Part shown: in pieces, positions 55,344 to 64,000 of the stretch
Numbering within the stretch: the stretch's first letter is position 1
Layout of the letters: every line of letters starts with the position of its first letter
NCBI GenBank assembly: GCA_902576905.1
Contig: CACGWW010000001.1
Location: 113,501-177,500, forward strand
Length of the DNA stretch: 64,000 nucleotides
Direction: 5' to 3'
From: an uncultured Alphaproteobacteria bacterium
GTDB taxonomy: Bacteria; Pseudomonadota; Alphaproteobacteria; Rhodobacterales; Rhodobacteraceae
Position numbers and translations under genes: made by a program
The notes under the pieces: model-generated
What the model was told of the DNA's origin: nothing
Database searches by the model: none
The model's input: only the letters and a program-made list of their open reading frames with translations

Positions 55344-56596
55344 TTCGTACTAATTTCATTGATAGCTTTCATAAACTCTACCACTTCAGCCTTTGAATTA
55401 TAATGACATATTGAAAATCTGATGCAGTCTTTTTGATTTAAAGGCCTGAGTATATTCCCACAGTAATGATCATCTTTTCTAATGTGTACGCGTATTTTAC
55501 GCTGTCTAAGTTCTTCAACTATTATACTTGAAGGCTTGTTTTTATGGAAAAATGACACTACTCCCTCTCGAGACGTAGAAGCTGAGTTACCAATAATCCG
55601 AATTTTTTTATTGTTTCTTAACCCAACAATATCTTCAGCACCATTTATTACTAAATCTACTAACTCTTGTTCATGCGATTTTATAGCTATAGAAGAAGCC
55701 TCTAGCCTTTCTCTAGTATTTTCGCTTTCTGTAAAATTACTGCCAAGCCAGTCCAGATAATCTACTACATCTGAAAAAGTTGCGTAACTACCAGCATCTC
55801 GCGTACCTAATTCCCAGTTTTGGAACGGGCCATCTGCCAATTGCTCCTTATTCAAACTGCATAATCTTTCAGAAGCCCATGCTACCCCATACCCATGTCG
55901 AGAAAACATTTTATATGGAGAAACCACATACCCATCTATGTCATATTTCTGAACGTCTATGGCCCCATGACTAGAGTGCTGAATACCATCAACGATAATA
56001 ATACAGTCAGGTGTCACATTCCTAACTTCTTTAGTTATTTTTTCTAAATCAACAGTCATTCCGGTCACAGGAGATGTGTGAACAATAGAAACAACACGAA
56101 CATCACTAGTTAATTTTTTTATATAAGCTTGTTCATCTACCGAACCGGAGTCGTCATTATGTTCGACTATAATGTGACTTCTTTGAGTATTTTTTGCCCA
56201 CTTTTTCATTGCACTCATAGAAGCAGGATGCTCTAGCGTGGAGCTTAACATAGCGCCTCCCTCTGGTAACTCTAGCGCCGCTGTTCGTATAAGCCGAAAA
56301 AGTAGCTCTGTACCACTTTCACCAACAATAACGTCACCTCGGTCTGCATTGAAGAAAAGTCGCATTTTAGCTTTTCCATTTTCAATGGACTTAACAAGAG
56401 ATTTGGAAGCATCGTTTTCTCTTCCCTGGTTGTCTGGATACGACGCATAAAGAGCAGATGTTTCAACAACTGATTTTAGTCTTAGGGAACCTCCAGCATT
56501 TTCAAAAAAAATACGCTCCCCCTCAAAAGGACAAGTTTCCACATGCATAAATTTTTTCCGTACGGACTCAATAAGTCCTTGTCTTTGCTCAATCAC
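55340..56596 (-). CDS. Class V aminotransferase-fold protein (cysteine desulfurase-like)
   Basis: 418 residues. VDGIQHSSHG (D203 region) and K229 in VVSPYKMFSRHG are the pyridine-contact aspartate and PLP lysine. ENAGGSLRLKSV and RFSICHYNSKAEV at the ends also fit the fold. It lacks a cysteine loop I can recognise for IscS/SufS, so cysteine desulfurase activity is not supported; lyase or isopenicillin-epimerase-like relatives are alternatives. GTG start with AGG upstream. Sits between the CocE-like gene and coxG. Confidence 0.85.
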   Translation of the reverse strand: MIEQRQGLIESVRKKFMHVETCPFEGERIFFENAGGSLRLKSVVETSALYASYPDNQGRENDASKSLVKSIENGKAKMRLFFNADRGDVIVGESGTELLFRLIRTAALELPEGGAMLSSTLEHPASMSAMKKWAKNTQRSHIIVEHNDDSGSVDEQAYIKKLTSDVRVVSIVHTSPVTGMTVDLEKITKEVRNVTPDCIIIVDGIQHSSHGAIDVQKYDIDGYVVSPYKMFSRHGYGVAWASERLCSLNKEQLADGPFQNWELGTRDAGSYATFSDVVDYLDWLGSNFTESENTRERLEASSIAIKSHEQELVDLVINGAEDIVGLRNNKKIRIIGNSASTSREGVVSFFHKNKPSSIIVEELRQRKIRVHIRKDDHYCGNILRPLNQKDCIRFSICHYNSKAEVVEFMKAINEISTN

Positions 56597-56661
56597 CCTG
56601 AAACACCTTTTTGTGCGACTAGTGATTAGATATAAATGTAATTTTGAAAAGATAAAGTCGT

Positions 56662-57123
56662 TTATTTAGATTTATTAATATCTTCAAGCTGTTGAACAAA
56701 GCTACCAAAAAAATTTTTCGATAATTTTTTCGCTGTACTTTGGATTAAGCGTGACCCAAGTTGTGCAATCTTTCCTTTTACCTGGGCACTAACTTCATAA
56801 GACAAAGTAGTCGAGGACGTATCTTTAGCTTCTACCAGCTTAACCTTCGCTGATCCGCTTGCGGCACCAGCAATCCCACCTTTACCACTTCCCGTTATAG
56901 TGTATCCATTAGGCGGATCGATATCGCTTAAAGTAATACTGCCTGTAAAACGAGTAGACATAGGTCCTATCTTAAGCTTTACTTCTGCGGCCAATTCAGT
57001 TTCGCTACGCCTTTCTAACTTTTCACACCACGGTATGGACTTCTTAAGAAACACCTCATCATTAAGCGCTGCCCAAACTCTTTCCTTTGGAAGAGGTAGT
57101 TCGTAGCTATCTTTAATTTCCAT
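56662..57123 (-). CDS. coxG: CoxG-like SRPBCC protein
   Basis: 153 residues with the SRPBCC/CoxG fold: SYELPLPKERVWAALND at the start, RFTGSITLSDIDPPNGYTI in the middle, and YEVSAQVKGKIAQLGSR late. CoxG assists carbon-monoxide-dehydrogenase-type enzymes at the membrane in form I systems; this copy lacks an obvious C-terminal membrane helix. Follows coxS-L-M on the same strand after 57 bases. Confidence 0.88.
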   Translation of the reverse strand: MEIKDSYELPLPKERVWAALNDEVFLKKSIPWCEKLERRSETELAAEVKLKIGPMSTRFTGSITLSDIDPPNGYTITGSGKGGIAGAASGSAKVKLVEAKDTSSTTLSYEVSAQVKGKIAQLGSRLIQSTAKKLSKNFFGSFVQQLEDINKSK

Positions 57124-57180
57124 TCAATAAACCTCTATCCAGGCTGGTAATTACAACCACCAAAAGTTAGTTATCCCAGA

Positions 57181-57975
57181 TTAATGGATCTGACCTACAG
57201 CTCTCTTTGTCATTTCCTTGATAAGGTTGGCACGATATTCTGCCGATGCATGTAAATCGCTTATCAAGCCATCGGAATCTATATTGACAGAGCTTACGGA
57301 GTCAGCGCTAAAATTACTTGAAAGTACAGACTCCATTTCTTGATGTCTGAATACTCCACCTTCTCCTGCCCCTGTTACAGCCACTCTTACTTCATCACCA
57401 AATTGAGCTACAAAAACTCCAACCATAGCATAACGCGATGCGGGGTTTGGAAATTTGACGTAGTTAGCCTTTGTTGGCTTTGAGAAACTAATGGACTCAA
57501 TTATTTCATCGTCCTCCAGCGCTGTCTCAAACATTCCTGTAAAGAAATCGTCTGCGGCTATACTTCGATTGTTCGCATGTATTGTAGCTTTTAAAGCTAG
57601 GACAGCTGATGGGTAGCAAGCGGACGGATCGTTATTGGCTACAGACCCCCCAATAGTACCTCGATTTCTAACCTGTCTGTCACCTATACCATCTGCGAGT
57701 TTTGCTAATGCCGGTATAGCCTTTTTCACTACAGCTGATTCTGCAACACTGACATGTCTTGTCATTGCTCCAATCTTTAATGTCTCACCCTCGTCGGCAA
57801 TAGAGTCAAGCTTACACCCAGAAATATCAACAAGTCCATCTGGGCTTGCAAGTCTCTGTTTAAGCGTTGGTATTAAGGTCATTCCACCCGCCAAAAACTT
57901 ACCTTCGCCTAAAGACTTTATCGCTTCTAAAGCTTCTGTGGTACTATTTGGTTTCACATATTTTGTAGAATACAT
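57181..57975 (-). CDS. coxM: Form II CO-dehydrogenase-like medium (FAD) subunit
   Basis: 264 residues of the FAD-binding subunit of molybdenum hydroxylases. AGGMTLIPTLKQ (about 35-46) and TIGGSVANNDPSACYPSA (about 107-124) are the two FAD motifs. Order S-L-M is the form II arrangement. Receives electrons from the CoxS clusters. Confidence 0.92.
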   Translation of the reverse strand: MYSTKYVKPNSTTEALEAIKSLGEGKFLAGGMTLIPTLKQRLASPDGLVDISGCKLDSIADEGETLKIGAMTRHVSVAESAVVKKAIPALAKLADGIGDRQVRNRGTIGGSVANNDPSACYPSAVLALKATIHANNRSIAADDFFTGMFETALEDDEIIESISFSKPTKANYVKFPNPASRYAMVGVFVAQFGDEVRVAVTGAGEGGVFRHQEMESVLSSNFSADSVSSVNIDSDGLISDLHASAEYRANLIKEMTKRAVGQIH

Positions 57976-57989
57976 AATCGCGTCCTCCT

Positions 57990-60374
57990 TTATTCCGCAG
58001 CTACTGACTGGCTATCTTGTATTGCCTTCCACACCTTTTGAGGAGTCGCTGGCATAGACATATCGGTAACTCCAAGCGGTGATAATGCGTCTATTACCGC
58101 GTTTATCAAAGCGGGAGGTGATGCTATAGCTCCTGCTTCACCACAACCCTTAACCCCTAAGTCATTGACTGTAGAAGGGGTGGTTGTGTACCCAACTTTA
58201 AATGATGGTAGATCATCTGCCCTAGGCATACAGTAATCCATGTATGAGGCTGTAAGCAATTGGCCATTTTCATCGTAATGTGCATCCTCTAATAGAGCTT
58301 GTCCTATACCCTGAGCTATACCCCCATGAACCTGACCTTCGACTATCATGGGATTAACTAAATTTCCAAAGTCATCACAAGCAGCCCAATCTACAACTTG
58401 TACAACACCGGTAGCTGGGTCGACTTCAACCTCGGCAATGTGTGTGCCCGAGGGATATACAAAGTTTGTTGGATCATAAAAAGCATTTTCTTCAAGACCC
58501 GGCTCAAGGGTCTCCAAAGGATAATTATGCGGCACGTATGCAGCTAATGCGATTTCTCCGAACGCTTTTTCTTTATCTGTTCCTCCAACGACAAATTTGC
58601 CATCCTTAAAGTCAATGTCATCTTCTGAAGCTTCAAGAAGGTGGGCCGCAATTTTTTTGCTTTTATTTATTATCTTATCAACAGCTTTGCTTATAGCGGA
58701 TCCACCAGAAGCAAGAGATCTTGAACCATAGGAGCCCATACCGAACGGTGTTTTATCAGTATCTCCATGAACCACCTCGACATTTTCCATGGGGATACCA
58801 AGTTTATCTGCAACAATCTGCGCAAACGTTGTTGCGTGTCCCTGCCCATGGCTGTGCGAACCTGTGAAAACACTAATTGTTCCTGTCGGATTAACTCTCA
58901 CTGAAGCAGATTCCCATTGACCAACACGTCCACCTAAAGCACCTACTACGGCAGATGGCGCAAGACCACAAGCTTCAATATAGCTTGAAATCCCTATACC
59001 TCTGTACATGCCTCGCTTAGCAGCTTCTGCTCTTCTTTTTTCAAAATTGAAGTAGTCTATCATTTCCATGGCCTTATCTAAGTGCGGCTCATAGTCTCCA
59101 ATGTCATATTGCAGAGCAACCTGGGTTTGATAAGGAAATGCATCTTTAGGAATGAAATTTATTCTTCTGAATTCCGCTGGATCCATTCCCACCTCTCGAG
59201 CTGCAGTCTCCATTGTTCTTTCAAGAAGATATGTTGCTTCAGGCCTTCCTGCGCCTCTGTAAGCATCAACATTAACAGTGTTAGTTGCCATACCCTTTAC
59301 GTTTGTATAAATGGCTGGAATATCATATTGTCCCGATAGTAGAGTTCCATGAAGATATGTAGGAACTACTACTGAGAAAGCTGATAAATATGCACCTAGA
59401 TTACATACTGTGTCTACACGTAAACCTACAATTTTATTGTTTTCATCTAGACCAAGCTGAACATCGTTAACGTGGTCTCTACCGTGACAATCAGTAAGGA
59501 ATGCTTGAGTTCTGTCTGCCGTCCATTTTACAGGTCTGCCTACCTTTTTAGATGCCCAAACACAAACGGCTTCCTCAATATAAACGTATATCTTCGATCC
59601 AAATCCACCCCCTACATCTGGAGCAATCACTCTAAGTTTGGATTCTGGAATGGCAAACATAAAAGCTGCCAAAACAAGCCGAGTCAAATGCGGGTTCTGA
59701 GACGTAGTGTGAAGAGTGTATGAATCATCTAAATTATCAAATTCTGCAAGTGCACACCTAGGCTCCATAGCATTTGGAACCAATCGATTGTTGCGCACTC
59801 TCAGCTTAACAATTTTCTTTGCACCGCTCAGAGCATCGGCGGTCGCTTTTTCATCGCCTAATTCCCAGTCAAAATAGCAGTTATTTGGAACTTCATCATG
59901 TATTTGAGCTCCATCGCCTGCATTTTCAAAATCTACTACAGGTGAAAGTTCCTCATAATCGACATCAATGAGTTCAGCTCCCGATTTAGCCTGTTCCGCA
60001 GTTTCTGCTAATACAACAGCTATAGCGTCTCCAACAAACCTTACTTTACCTTGTGCTAATAACGGATGTGGAGGCTCTTTAGTAGCAGATCCATCCCTAC
60101 AGGGAACTACCCATCCACAGATTGGGCCGCCGACTTTATCTGCAGCAATATCGTCTCCTGTAAAAACTCCTACAACGCCTGGCGCAGATTGGGCGTTTTT
60201 TATATCAATTTTCTTTATTTTTGCGTGAGCCACATCCGATCTCAAAAAATAGGCTTGGACTTGGCCAGGCCTATTAATGTCATCTGTATATTTTCCTTTA
60301 CCTGTTAAGAATTTCTTATCTTCAGTTCTTCTTACGGATGACCCTATTCCATCAATTTTCGTAACTTCGTTCAT
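57990..60374 (-). CDS. coxL: Form II CO-dehydrogenase-like molybdopterin large subunit
   Basis: 794 residues, xanthine-oxidase-family large subunit. The active-site loop reads AYRGAGR at 371-377, the form II signature, not the AYxCSFR of proven form I CO dehydrogenases. Catalytic glutamate expected at E746 in KGCGEAGA. Other motifs: DVGGGFGSKI and QVHGGIAQGIGQAL. Form II enzymes are reported as putative CODHs whose substrate is uncertain, so CO oxidation cannot be claimed. Two-base overlapping junction with coxS (ATG at 60374 meets coxS end). Confidence 0.94.
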   Translation of the reverse strand: MNEVTKIDGIGSSVRRTEDKKFLTGKGKYTDDINRPGQVQAYFLRSDVAHAKIKKIDIKNAQSAPGVVGVFTGDDIAADKVGGPICGWVVPCRDGSATKEPPHPLLAQGKVRFVGDAIAVVLAETAEQAKSGAELIDVDYEELSPVVDFENAGDGAQIHDEVPNNCYFDWELGDEKATADALSGAKKIVKLRVRNNRLVPNAMEPRCALAEFDNLDDSYTLHTTSQNPHLTRLVLAAFMFAIPESKLRVIAPDVGGGFGSKIYVYIEEAVCVWASKKVGRPVKWTADRTQAFLTDCHGRDHVNDVQLGLDENNKIVGLRVDTVCNLGAYLSAFSVVVPTYLHGTLLSGQYDIPAIYTNVKGMATNTVNVDAYRGAGRPEATYLLERTMETAAREVGMDPAEFRRINFIPKDAFPYQTQVALQYDIGDYEPHLDKAMEMIDYFNFEKRRAEAAKRGMYRGIGISSYIEACGLAPSAVVGALGGRVGQWESASVRVNPTGTISVFTGSHSHGQGHATTFAQIVADKLGIPMENVEVVHGDTDKTPFGMGSYGSRSLASGGSAISKAVDKIINKSKKIAAHLLEASEDDIDFKDGKFVVGGTDKEKAFGEIALAAYVPHNYPLETLEPGLEENAFYDPTNFVYPSGTHIAEVEVDPATGVVQVVDWAACDDFGNLVNPMIVEGQVHGGIAQGIGQALLEDAHYDENGQLLTASYMDYCMPRADDLPSFKVGYTTTPSTVNDLGVKGCGEAGAIASPPALINAVIDALSPLGVTDMSMPATPQKVWKAIQDSQSVAAE

Positions 60375-60847
60375 TAATTTTTCCCTCCCATTTTAGCCGC
60401 ACCGGCTTTAACTGATTGAACAATATTATGATAGCCGGTACATCTACAAATATTTCCTTCAAGCCCTTCTCTGATCTCATCTTCACTTATATCTTTATTT
60501 TTAGTGACCATCTCAACCGCGCTCATAACCATTCCTGGCGTACAGAAGCCACACTGAAGCCCGTGATTCTCATGGAAAGCTTCCTGCATTGGATGCAGCG
60601 CGTCGCCGTCAGCTAACCCTTCAATTGTCGTTATGTCAGCTCCTTCAGCTTGCTTCGCTAATATTGTACAAGCTTTTACTGACACGCCATCCAAATGAAT
60701 AACGCAAGCACCGCATTGGCTTGTATCACACCCAACATGCGTACCAGTTAAACCAACATGTTCTCTTATAAAATCTACCAACAAGGTATTATCAGCAACA
60801 TCTCTTGTTTCTAATTTTCCGTTAAGCTTGAGACTTATCTCTCCCAT
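60374..60847 (-). CDS. coxS: Form II CO-dehydrogenase-like [2Fe-2S] small subunit
   Basis: 157 residues with two [2Fe-2S] clusters: plant-type site C40, C45, C48 and C60 in [10 protein letters not shown]..., and the C99, C102, C134, C136 site in CGFC and CRCTGYHN. Passes electrons from the molybdenum centre to CoxM. First gene of the minus-strand operon; the leader is shared with divergent coxD. Confidence 0.95.
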   Translation of the reverse strand: MGEISLKLNGKLETRDVADNTLLVDFIREHVGLTGTHVGCDTSQCGACVIHLDGVSVKACTILAKQAEGADITTIEGLADGDALHPMQEAFHENHGLQCGFCTPGMVMSAVEMVTKNKDISEDEIREGLEGNICRCTGYHNIVQSVKAGAAKMGGKN

Positions 60848-61004
60848 GATTCCTCCTCCAAAAAAGGTCTAACCAACGCACATTGTTATTGTTTATGTTG
60901 ATTTTTCGATTATCCCAGTCAAAAAATAGCGTTGATATATACTTCTATGATTTTATATTGGCACCTTATATTGTAAAGTGAAAACTTGACGTAGGGATAA
61001 GACA
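60848..61004. promoter_or_regulatory. Divergent cox promoter region
   Basis: 157 bases between coxS and coxD. Plus strand: TTGATA (60932-60937), 16-base spacer, TATATT (60954-60959). Minus strand: TTGACT at 60922-60917 with a poor -10 (AACATA) 17 bases further. A GGAGGA Shine-Dalgarno precedes coxS. AGGG lies nine bases before coxD TTG. No regulator site recognised. Confidence 0.4.
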
Positions 61005-61895
61005 TTGAGAAATATTTTTAAAGACCCTAAAGCATTGGTCGATGAAATGAAGACCGAGGGCTACATTATCAATGAGAGATTATCAATAGCCTTATATCTC
61101 GCTTTGATAAAAGGGAAACCCCTTTTTTTAGAAGGCGAAGCTGGTGTAGGGAAAACTGAAATTGCGAAAACCCTATCATCGATTCTTAAAACTCCCTTGA
61201 TTAGACTTCAATGTTACGAAGGACTTGACATAAGTCAGTCTTCTTATGAATGGAATTACGGTAAGCAGCTAATTTCTATTCAATCCACTAGTGATAAAAA
61301 CATGGATCTCTTTTCTGAAGATTTCTTAATAGAAAGGCCTTTATTAAAAGCCCTGAGACAAAAACCTAGTGAGAGAGCTGTCCTTTTAATCGATGAACTA
61401 GATAGAGCGGATGAAGCTTTTGAAGCCTATTTGCTTGAGTTTCTGTCAGACTGGCAAATTACAATTCCAGAGATAGGGTCTGTAGTTGCCAAAGAGCCCC
61501 CAATCGTAATAATTACTTCTAATCGAACGAGAGAGGTACATGATGCACTCAAAAGAAGATGCTATTATAGCTGGGTAGATTATCCTGATAAGCAAACAGA
61601 GTTGGAAATTTTAAAGAAGAGGGTTCCACACACTAAACCCACACTTCAATCAGAGCTGATAAATTTTGTGCAACACTTAAGAGAGAAAGATTTATATAAA
61701 GCACCTGGCATTGCCGAAACTATCGATTGGGCTGAAGCGTTGGTTGAACTAAATTGTGTAGCCCTTGACCCTCAGACTATCGACTCGACGATTGGCGTTC
61801 TTTTGAAGTACCAAGACGACATTGCGAAAATTCAGGGATCTGAGGCATCAAAAATACTTAATGATGTTAAAATTGCTGTAGTTACGCAGAGATAA
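61005..61895 (+). CDS. coxD: MoxR-type AAA+ ATPase, CoxD-like
   Basis: 296 residues. Walker A in EGEAGVGKTE at about 43-52, Walker B LLIDELDRADEAFE, and sensor/arginine region ITSNRTREVHDALKRRC. CoxD helps build the molybdenum active site in form I systems together with CoxE and CoxF, which follow here. Starts at TTG 61005 with AGGG upstream; ATG 61048 would give a shorter product. Not the cobaltochelatase CobS: neighbours are cox genes. Confidence 0.88.
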   Translation: MRNIFKDPKALVDEMKTEGYIINERLSIALYLALIKGKPLFLEGEAGVGKTEIAKTLSSILKTPLIRLQCYEGLDISQSSYEWNYGKQLISIQSTSDKNMDLFSEDFLIERPLLKALRQKPSERAVLLIDELDRADEAFEAYLLEFLSDWQITIPEIGSVVAKEPPIVIITSNRTREVHDALKRRCYYSWVDYPDKQTELEILKKRVPHTKPTLQSELINFVQHLREKDLYKAPGIAETIDWAEALVELNCVALDPQTIDSTIGVLLKYQDDIAKIQGSEASKILNDVKIAVVTQR

Positions 61896-61909
61896 AAATT
61901 GGGGAATTA

Positions 61910-63142
61910 ATGAACACTCTAGACGGCAAGTTACCGGAAAATATTTTACTTTTTACGCGGTTGTTAAGAGCGTCTGGAATAAGAATAGGTTCAGAAGGTG
62001 TCACTGATTCTATTGAAGCAATTCAAAGTGTTGGGTTGAGATCTAGAGGAGAGTTTTACTTTTCTTTACTAACGTGTCTCACAAAAAAGAAAGAGGATGA
62101 AATCATCTTCAGGCAAGCATTTGATTTATTTTGGCAAAACCCAAAGTTTCAAGAAAAACAACGAAATATGCTTCTGCCTAGAACGCGAGTCAGTGAAAAC
62201 AACGAGGAAAAAACAGAGCTTGCTAAGAGAATTAAAGAAAATTTACCAAAGACCGATAAAATAAAAAAATTGGACCAAATCGAAGACAATGTAATTTTTG
62301 ATACATCTGGATCTGCTTCTGATACCCAGTTAAAAAAATCAAGGGACTTTGGAACAATGTCAAAAGCGGAGCTTCAAAAAGCCACTGACGTAATTCGAGA
62401 TTTGTCAATATATCTACCTCAAAAACCATATCGTCGGTTTGCCCCGAGAAAATTGGGATCAGAATTATCCGTTCGTCATGGATTGAAAGAGAGTGCCAGG
62501 AATTTCGGGATGATACTACCAAAATTAATGAAAAGAAAAGAAAAAGAGCGCCCAATTTTTTTCTTGATTGATATTTCTGGCTCTATGGAAAATTATTCAA
62601 AAACACTTATACATTTTGTGCACAATCTTATGCAAAGACATAGAAACTGCTTTGCTTTTCTCTTTGGGACAAAGCTGACAAACATAACCCACTTGCTAAA
62701 AAACAGGGATATTGATGATGCTTTACAAAAAATATCTAAAGTTACTGATGACTGGGCAGGAGGAACTCGTATCCGAGACAGTATATTTGAATTTAATAAG
62801 ACTTGGGTAAGACGAACTCCCACCTCGGGCTCTCTTGTACTTTTTATAAGTGACGGTCTTGATAAAAACCATCAAAGTGATTTGCTAGTTCAAATGGAAA
62901 GGCTTAAGAAAAACTGTAAACATCTTGTGTGGCTAAACCCTCTTCTTCGATATAAGAAGTTTTTACCAAAGAGTGTTTCAATAAAAAGAATTTTAAAAAA
63001 TGTTGATGCCTTACTTCCCATACATTCATTAGAAAGTATTGAAAACTTGACATTATATCTTGCTCGAAACAAAAGGGGAGAGTCAGATACTTTAAACTGG
63101 AGATCACGAATAATGGATAGAGAGAGGGAGCTTACAAGTTGA
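61910..63142 (+). CDS. coxE: VWA-domain protein, CoxE-like
   Basis: 410 residues with a C-terminal von Willebrand A domain: metal-ion-dependent adhesion motif D221-x-S223-x-S225 in LIDISGSMENYSK, and FISDGLDKNHQSD later. N-terminal helical part carries FSLLTCLTKKKEDE. Works with the MoxR ATPase in maturation of the Cox molybdoenzyme. 14 bases after coxD; ends in TTGA overlap with the next gene. Confidence 0.9.
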   Translation: MNTLDGKLPENILLFTRLLRASGIRIGSEGVTDSIEAIQSVGLRSRGEFYFSLLTCLTKKKEDEIIFRQAFDLFWQNPKFQEKQRNMLLPRTRVSENNEEKTELAKRIKENLPKTDKIKKLDQIEDNVIFDTSGSASDTQLKKSRDFGTMSKAELQKATDVIRDLSIYLPQKPYRRFAPRKLGSELSVRHGLKESARNFGMILPKLMKRKEKERPIFFLIDISGSMENYSKTLIHFVHNLMQRHRNCFAFLFGTKLTNITHLLKNRDIDDALQKISKVTDDWAGGTRIRDSIFEFNKTWVRRTPTSGSLVLFISDGLDKNHQSDLLVQMERLKKNCKHLVWLNPLLRYKKFLPKSVSIKRILKNVDALLPIHSLESIENLTLYLARNKRGESDTLNWRSRIMDRERELTS

Positions 63143-64000
63143 GGGTTTCAGATATAGATATCGACGTAATTAATACAGCACACATTTGGGATAAGGAGAA
63201 GAGAGATTTCTCTCTCGCTGTTGTAGTAAAAACATGGGGTTCATCACCTAGGCAAGTTGGTAGCATGATGCTTATTAGAGAAGATGGCCATATTGTTGGA
63301 TCTGTATCAGGGGGTTGTGTAGAAGGTTCGGTGATTTTCAGCGCTAAAAAAATTCTTGCTGAAAGCTCAGCCGAGATATTAGATTTCGGTGTTGCAGATC
63401 AAGACGCTTGGTCGGTTGGACTGTCGTGTGGAGGTAGGATCTCAGTCTTTGTTTGTCCACGAAAAAAAATACAAGCTAGTTTGTTTGAAAAACTTAATTC
63501 GGCAAATGTGAATAGAGAAATGTTCCAAATAGAATGTGATTTTCGCCGTGGAGAAATCTTTGAAAGTAAAAGTTTAAACTCAAATGAACATTGCCTTCCA
63601 TTAAAGTTGATACCCAAACCAAGATTATTTATAGTTGGAGCTGTTCACATTACCCAATATTTAATACGAATGGCTAAGGAAGCTGGGTTTGAAGCTGTTT
63701 TGATTGATCCACGAAGCCACTTCGCAACAAGTGAACGTTTTCCAAATATTGAGATTATAAATGACTGGCCAGATGACGCGCTCAAGAAATTTCGGTTAAA
63801 TGAGAATGATTGCTTGGTAACTTTAACCCATGATCCAAAAATTGATGACCCTGCATTACTTATTGCATTAAAAAGTCCCTTATTTTCGATATCTTGTTTG
63901 GGAAGTAAGAAGACCCATGCCAGTAGAAGGGCTCGATTGCAGAAAGAGGGAATTAGTGAGGAACAGCTTAGTCGAATAAATGGGCCTGCAGGCCTAGATA
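63139..64000 (+). CDS. coxF: XdhC/CoxF family molybdoenzyme maturation protein, 5' part
   Basis: Open from TTG 63139 (TTGA overlap with the coxE stop) to the window end, at least 287 residues; the 3' end lies outside. N-terminal XdhC domain: AVVVKTWGSSPRQVGS, GSVSGGCVEGSVIF, GLSCGG (here VGLSCGGRI) and Rossmann segment LFIVGAVHITQYL (about 165-177). C-terminal SCLGSKKTHASRRARL is the XdhC C-terminal motif. XdhC-type proteins load sulfurated molybdenum cofactor into hydroxylases, fitting the adjacent coxL. Confidence 0.9.
   Translation, partial: MRVSDIDIDVINTAHIWDKEKRDFSLAVVVKTWGSSPRQVGSMMLIREDGHIVGSVSGGCVEGSVIFSAKKILAESSAEILDFGVADQDAWSVGLSCGGRISVFVCPRKKIQASLFEKLNSANVNREMFQIECDFRRGEIFESKSLNSNEHCLPLKLIPKPRLFIVGAVHITQYLIRMAKEAGFEAVLIDPRSHFATSERFPNIEIINDWPDDALKKFRLNENDCLVTLTHDPKIDDPALLIALKSPLFSISCLGSKKTHASRRARLQKEGISEEQLSRINGPAGLD

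Noticed and set aside
59968..60228. Open frames opposite coxL, coxS and other long genes
   Set aside because: Low-complexity shadows of strongly supported genes with no Shine-Dalgarno or recognisable domain.
61005..63142. AAA+ and VWA pair as the missing cobaltochelatase CobS/CobT
   Set aside because: Although the domain types match, the genes sit between coxS and an XdhC gene, and the ATPase is of MoxR/CoxD type, so the cox maturation role is far better supported.
1..64000. tRNA, rRNA, CRISPR, IS elements or prophage genes
   Set aside because: None seen: no repeats with regular spacing, no transposase or phage motifs, and gaps are too short for RNA genes.

Overview
The window is an AT-rich, very densely packed bacterial chromosome segment with no tRNA, rRNA, CRISPR array or insertion sequence that I can see. 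About 59 protein genes fill almost all of it; the only gene-free stretch near 300 bases holds a cobalamin riboswitch. The gene content is an oxygen-dependent (Pseudomonas denitrificans-type) cobalamin pathway with CobG and CobF, a form II cox cluster, a SelO protein and several acyl-CoA pathways. This points to a free-living, aerobic, heterotrophic, low-GC alphaproteobacterium, probably marine. The exact lineage (SAR116- or AEGEAN-169-like) is a guess that the sequence alone does not settle.

Layout. 1-5367: end of an ABC-2 exporter permease, glutaryl-CoA dehydrogenase, then an operon of class III aminotransferase, SelO and cytochrome b561. 5369-25049: cobalamin biosynthesis. cobT, cobD, cobC, cobQ and cobO lie in mixed orientations, then a cobalamin riboswitch (about 10541-10703) leads a long plus-strand operon: DUF1636 protein, cobW, cobN, cobG, cobH, cobI, cobJ, cobL, cobE, cobM, cobB, cobA, cobF, cobP. 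cobK is embedded on the opposite strand. 25091-27397: thioredoxin-like protein, rpe and a quinone oxidoreductase. 27400-38519: a minus-strand operon resembling acyclic terpene utilisation (Atu) genes, made of an AtuA-like protein, acyl-CoA ligase, biotin-dependent carboxylase beta and alpha subunits, enoyl-CoA hydratase, a nitronate monooxygenase-like protein and a TIGR03084 protein. A divergent acyl-CoA dehydrogenase faces it. 38543-46326: quinone oxidoreductase, then a plus-strand run of a FadB-type fusion protein, two paired acyl-CoA dehydrogenases and a tungstate/molybdate transporter (tupBCA). 46340-51914: amidase, then an unusual module of SDR, SPL-like radical SAM protein and nucleosidase-like protein, followed by a glycosyltransferase and a TVP38-type membrane protein. 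51976-56596: FAD oxidoreductase, CocE-type hydrolase and class V aminotransferase-like protein. 56662-64000: form II CO-dehydrogenase-like coxS-L-M-G, divergent from the maturation genes coxD, coxE and a window-truncated XdhC/CoxF.

How it fits together. The cobalamin cluster covers nearly the whole route from uroporphyrinogen III to adenosylcobinamide-GDP, plus activation of the lower ligand. The cobaltochelatase partners CobS/CobT and cobalamin synthase CobV are not in the window. The TupABC importer could supply molybdate or tungstate for the Cox-type molybdoenzyme. The acyl-CoA genes suggest degradation of branched or carboxylated acyl chains. The most novel-looking parts are the SDR/SPL-like/nucleosidase module, including an SDR gene with an apparent ATT start directly in frame behind a TGA, and the Atu-like operon, whose substrate is unknown.
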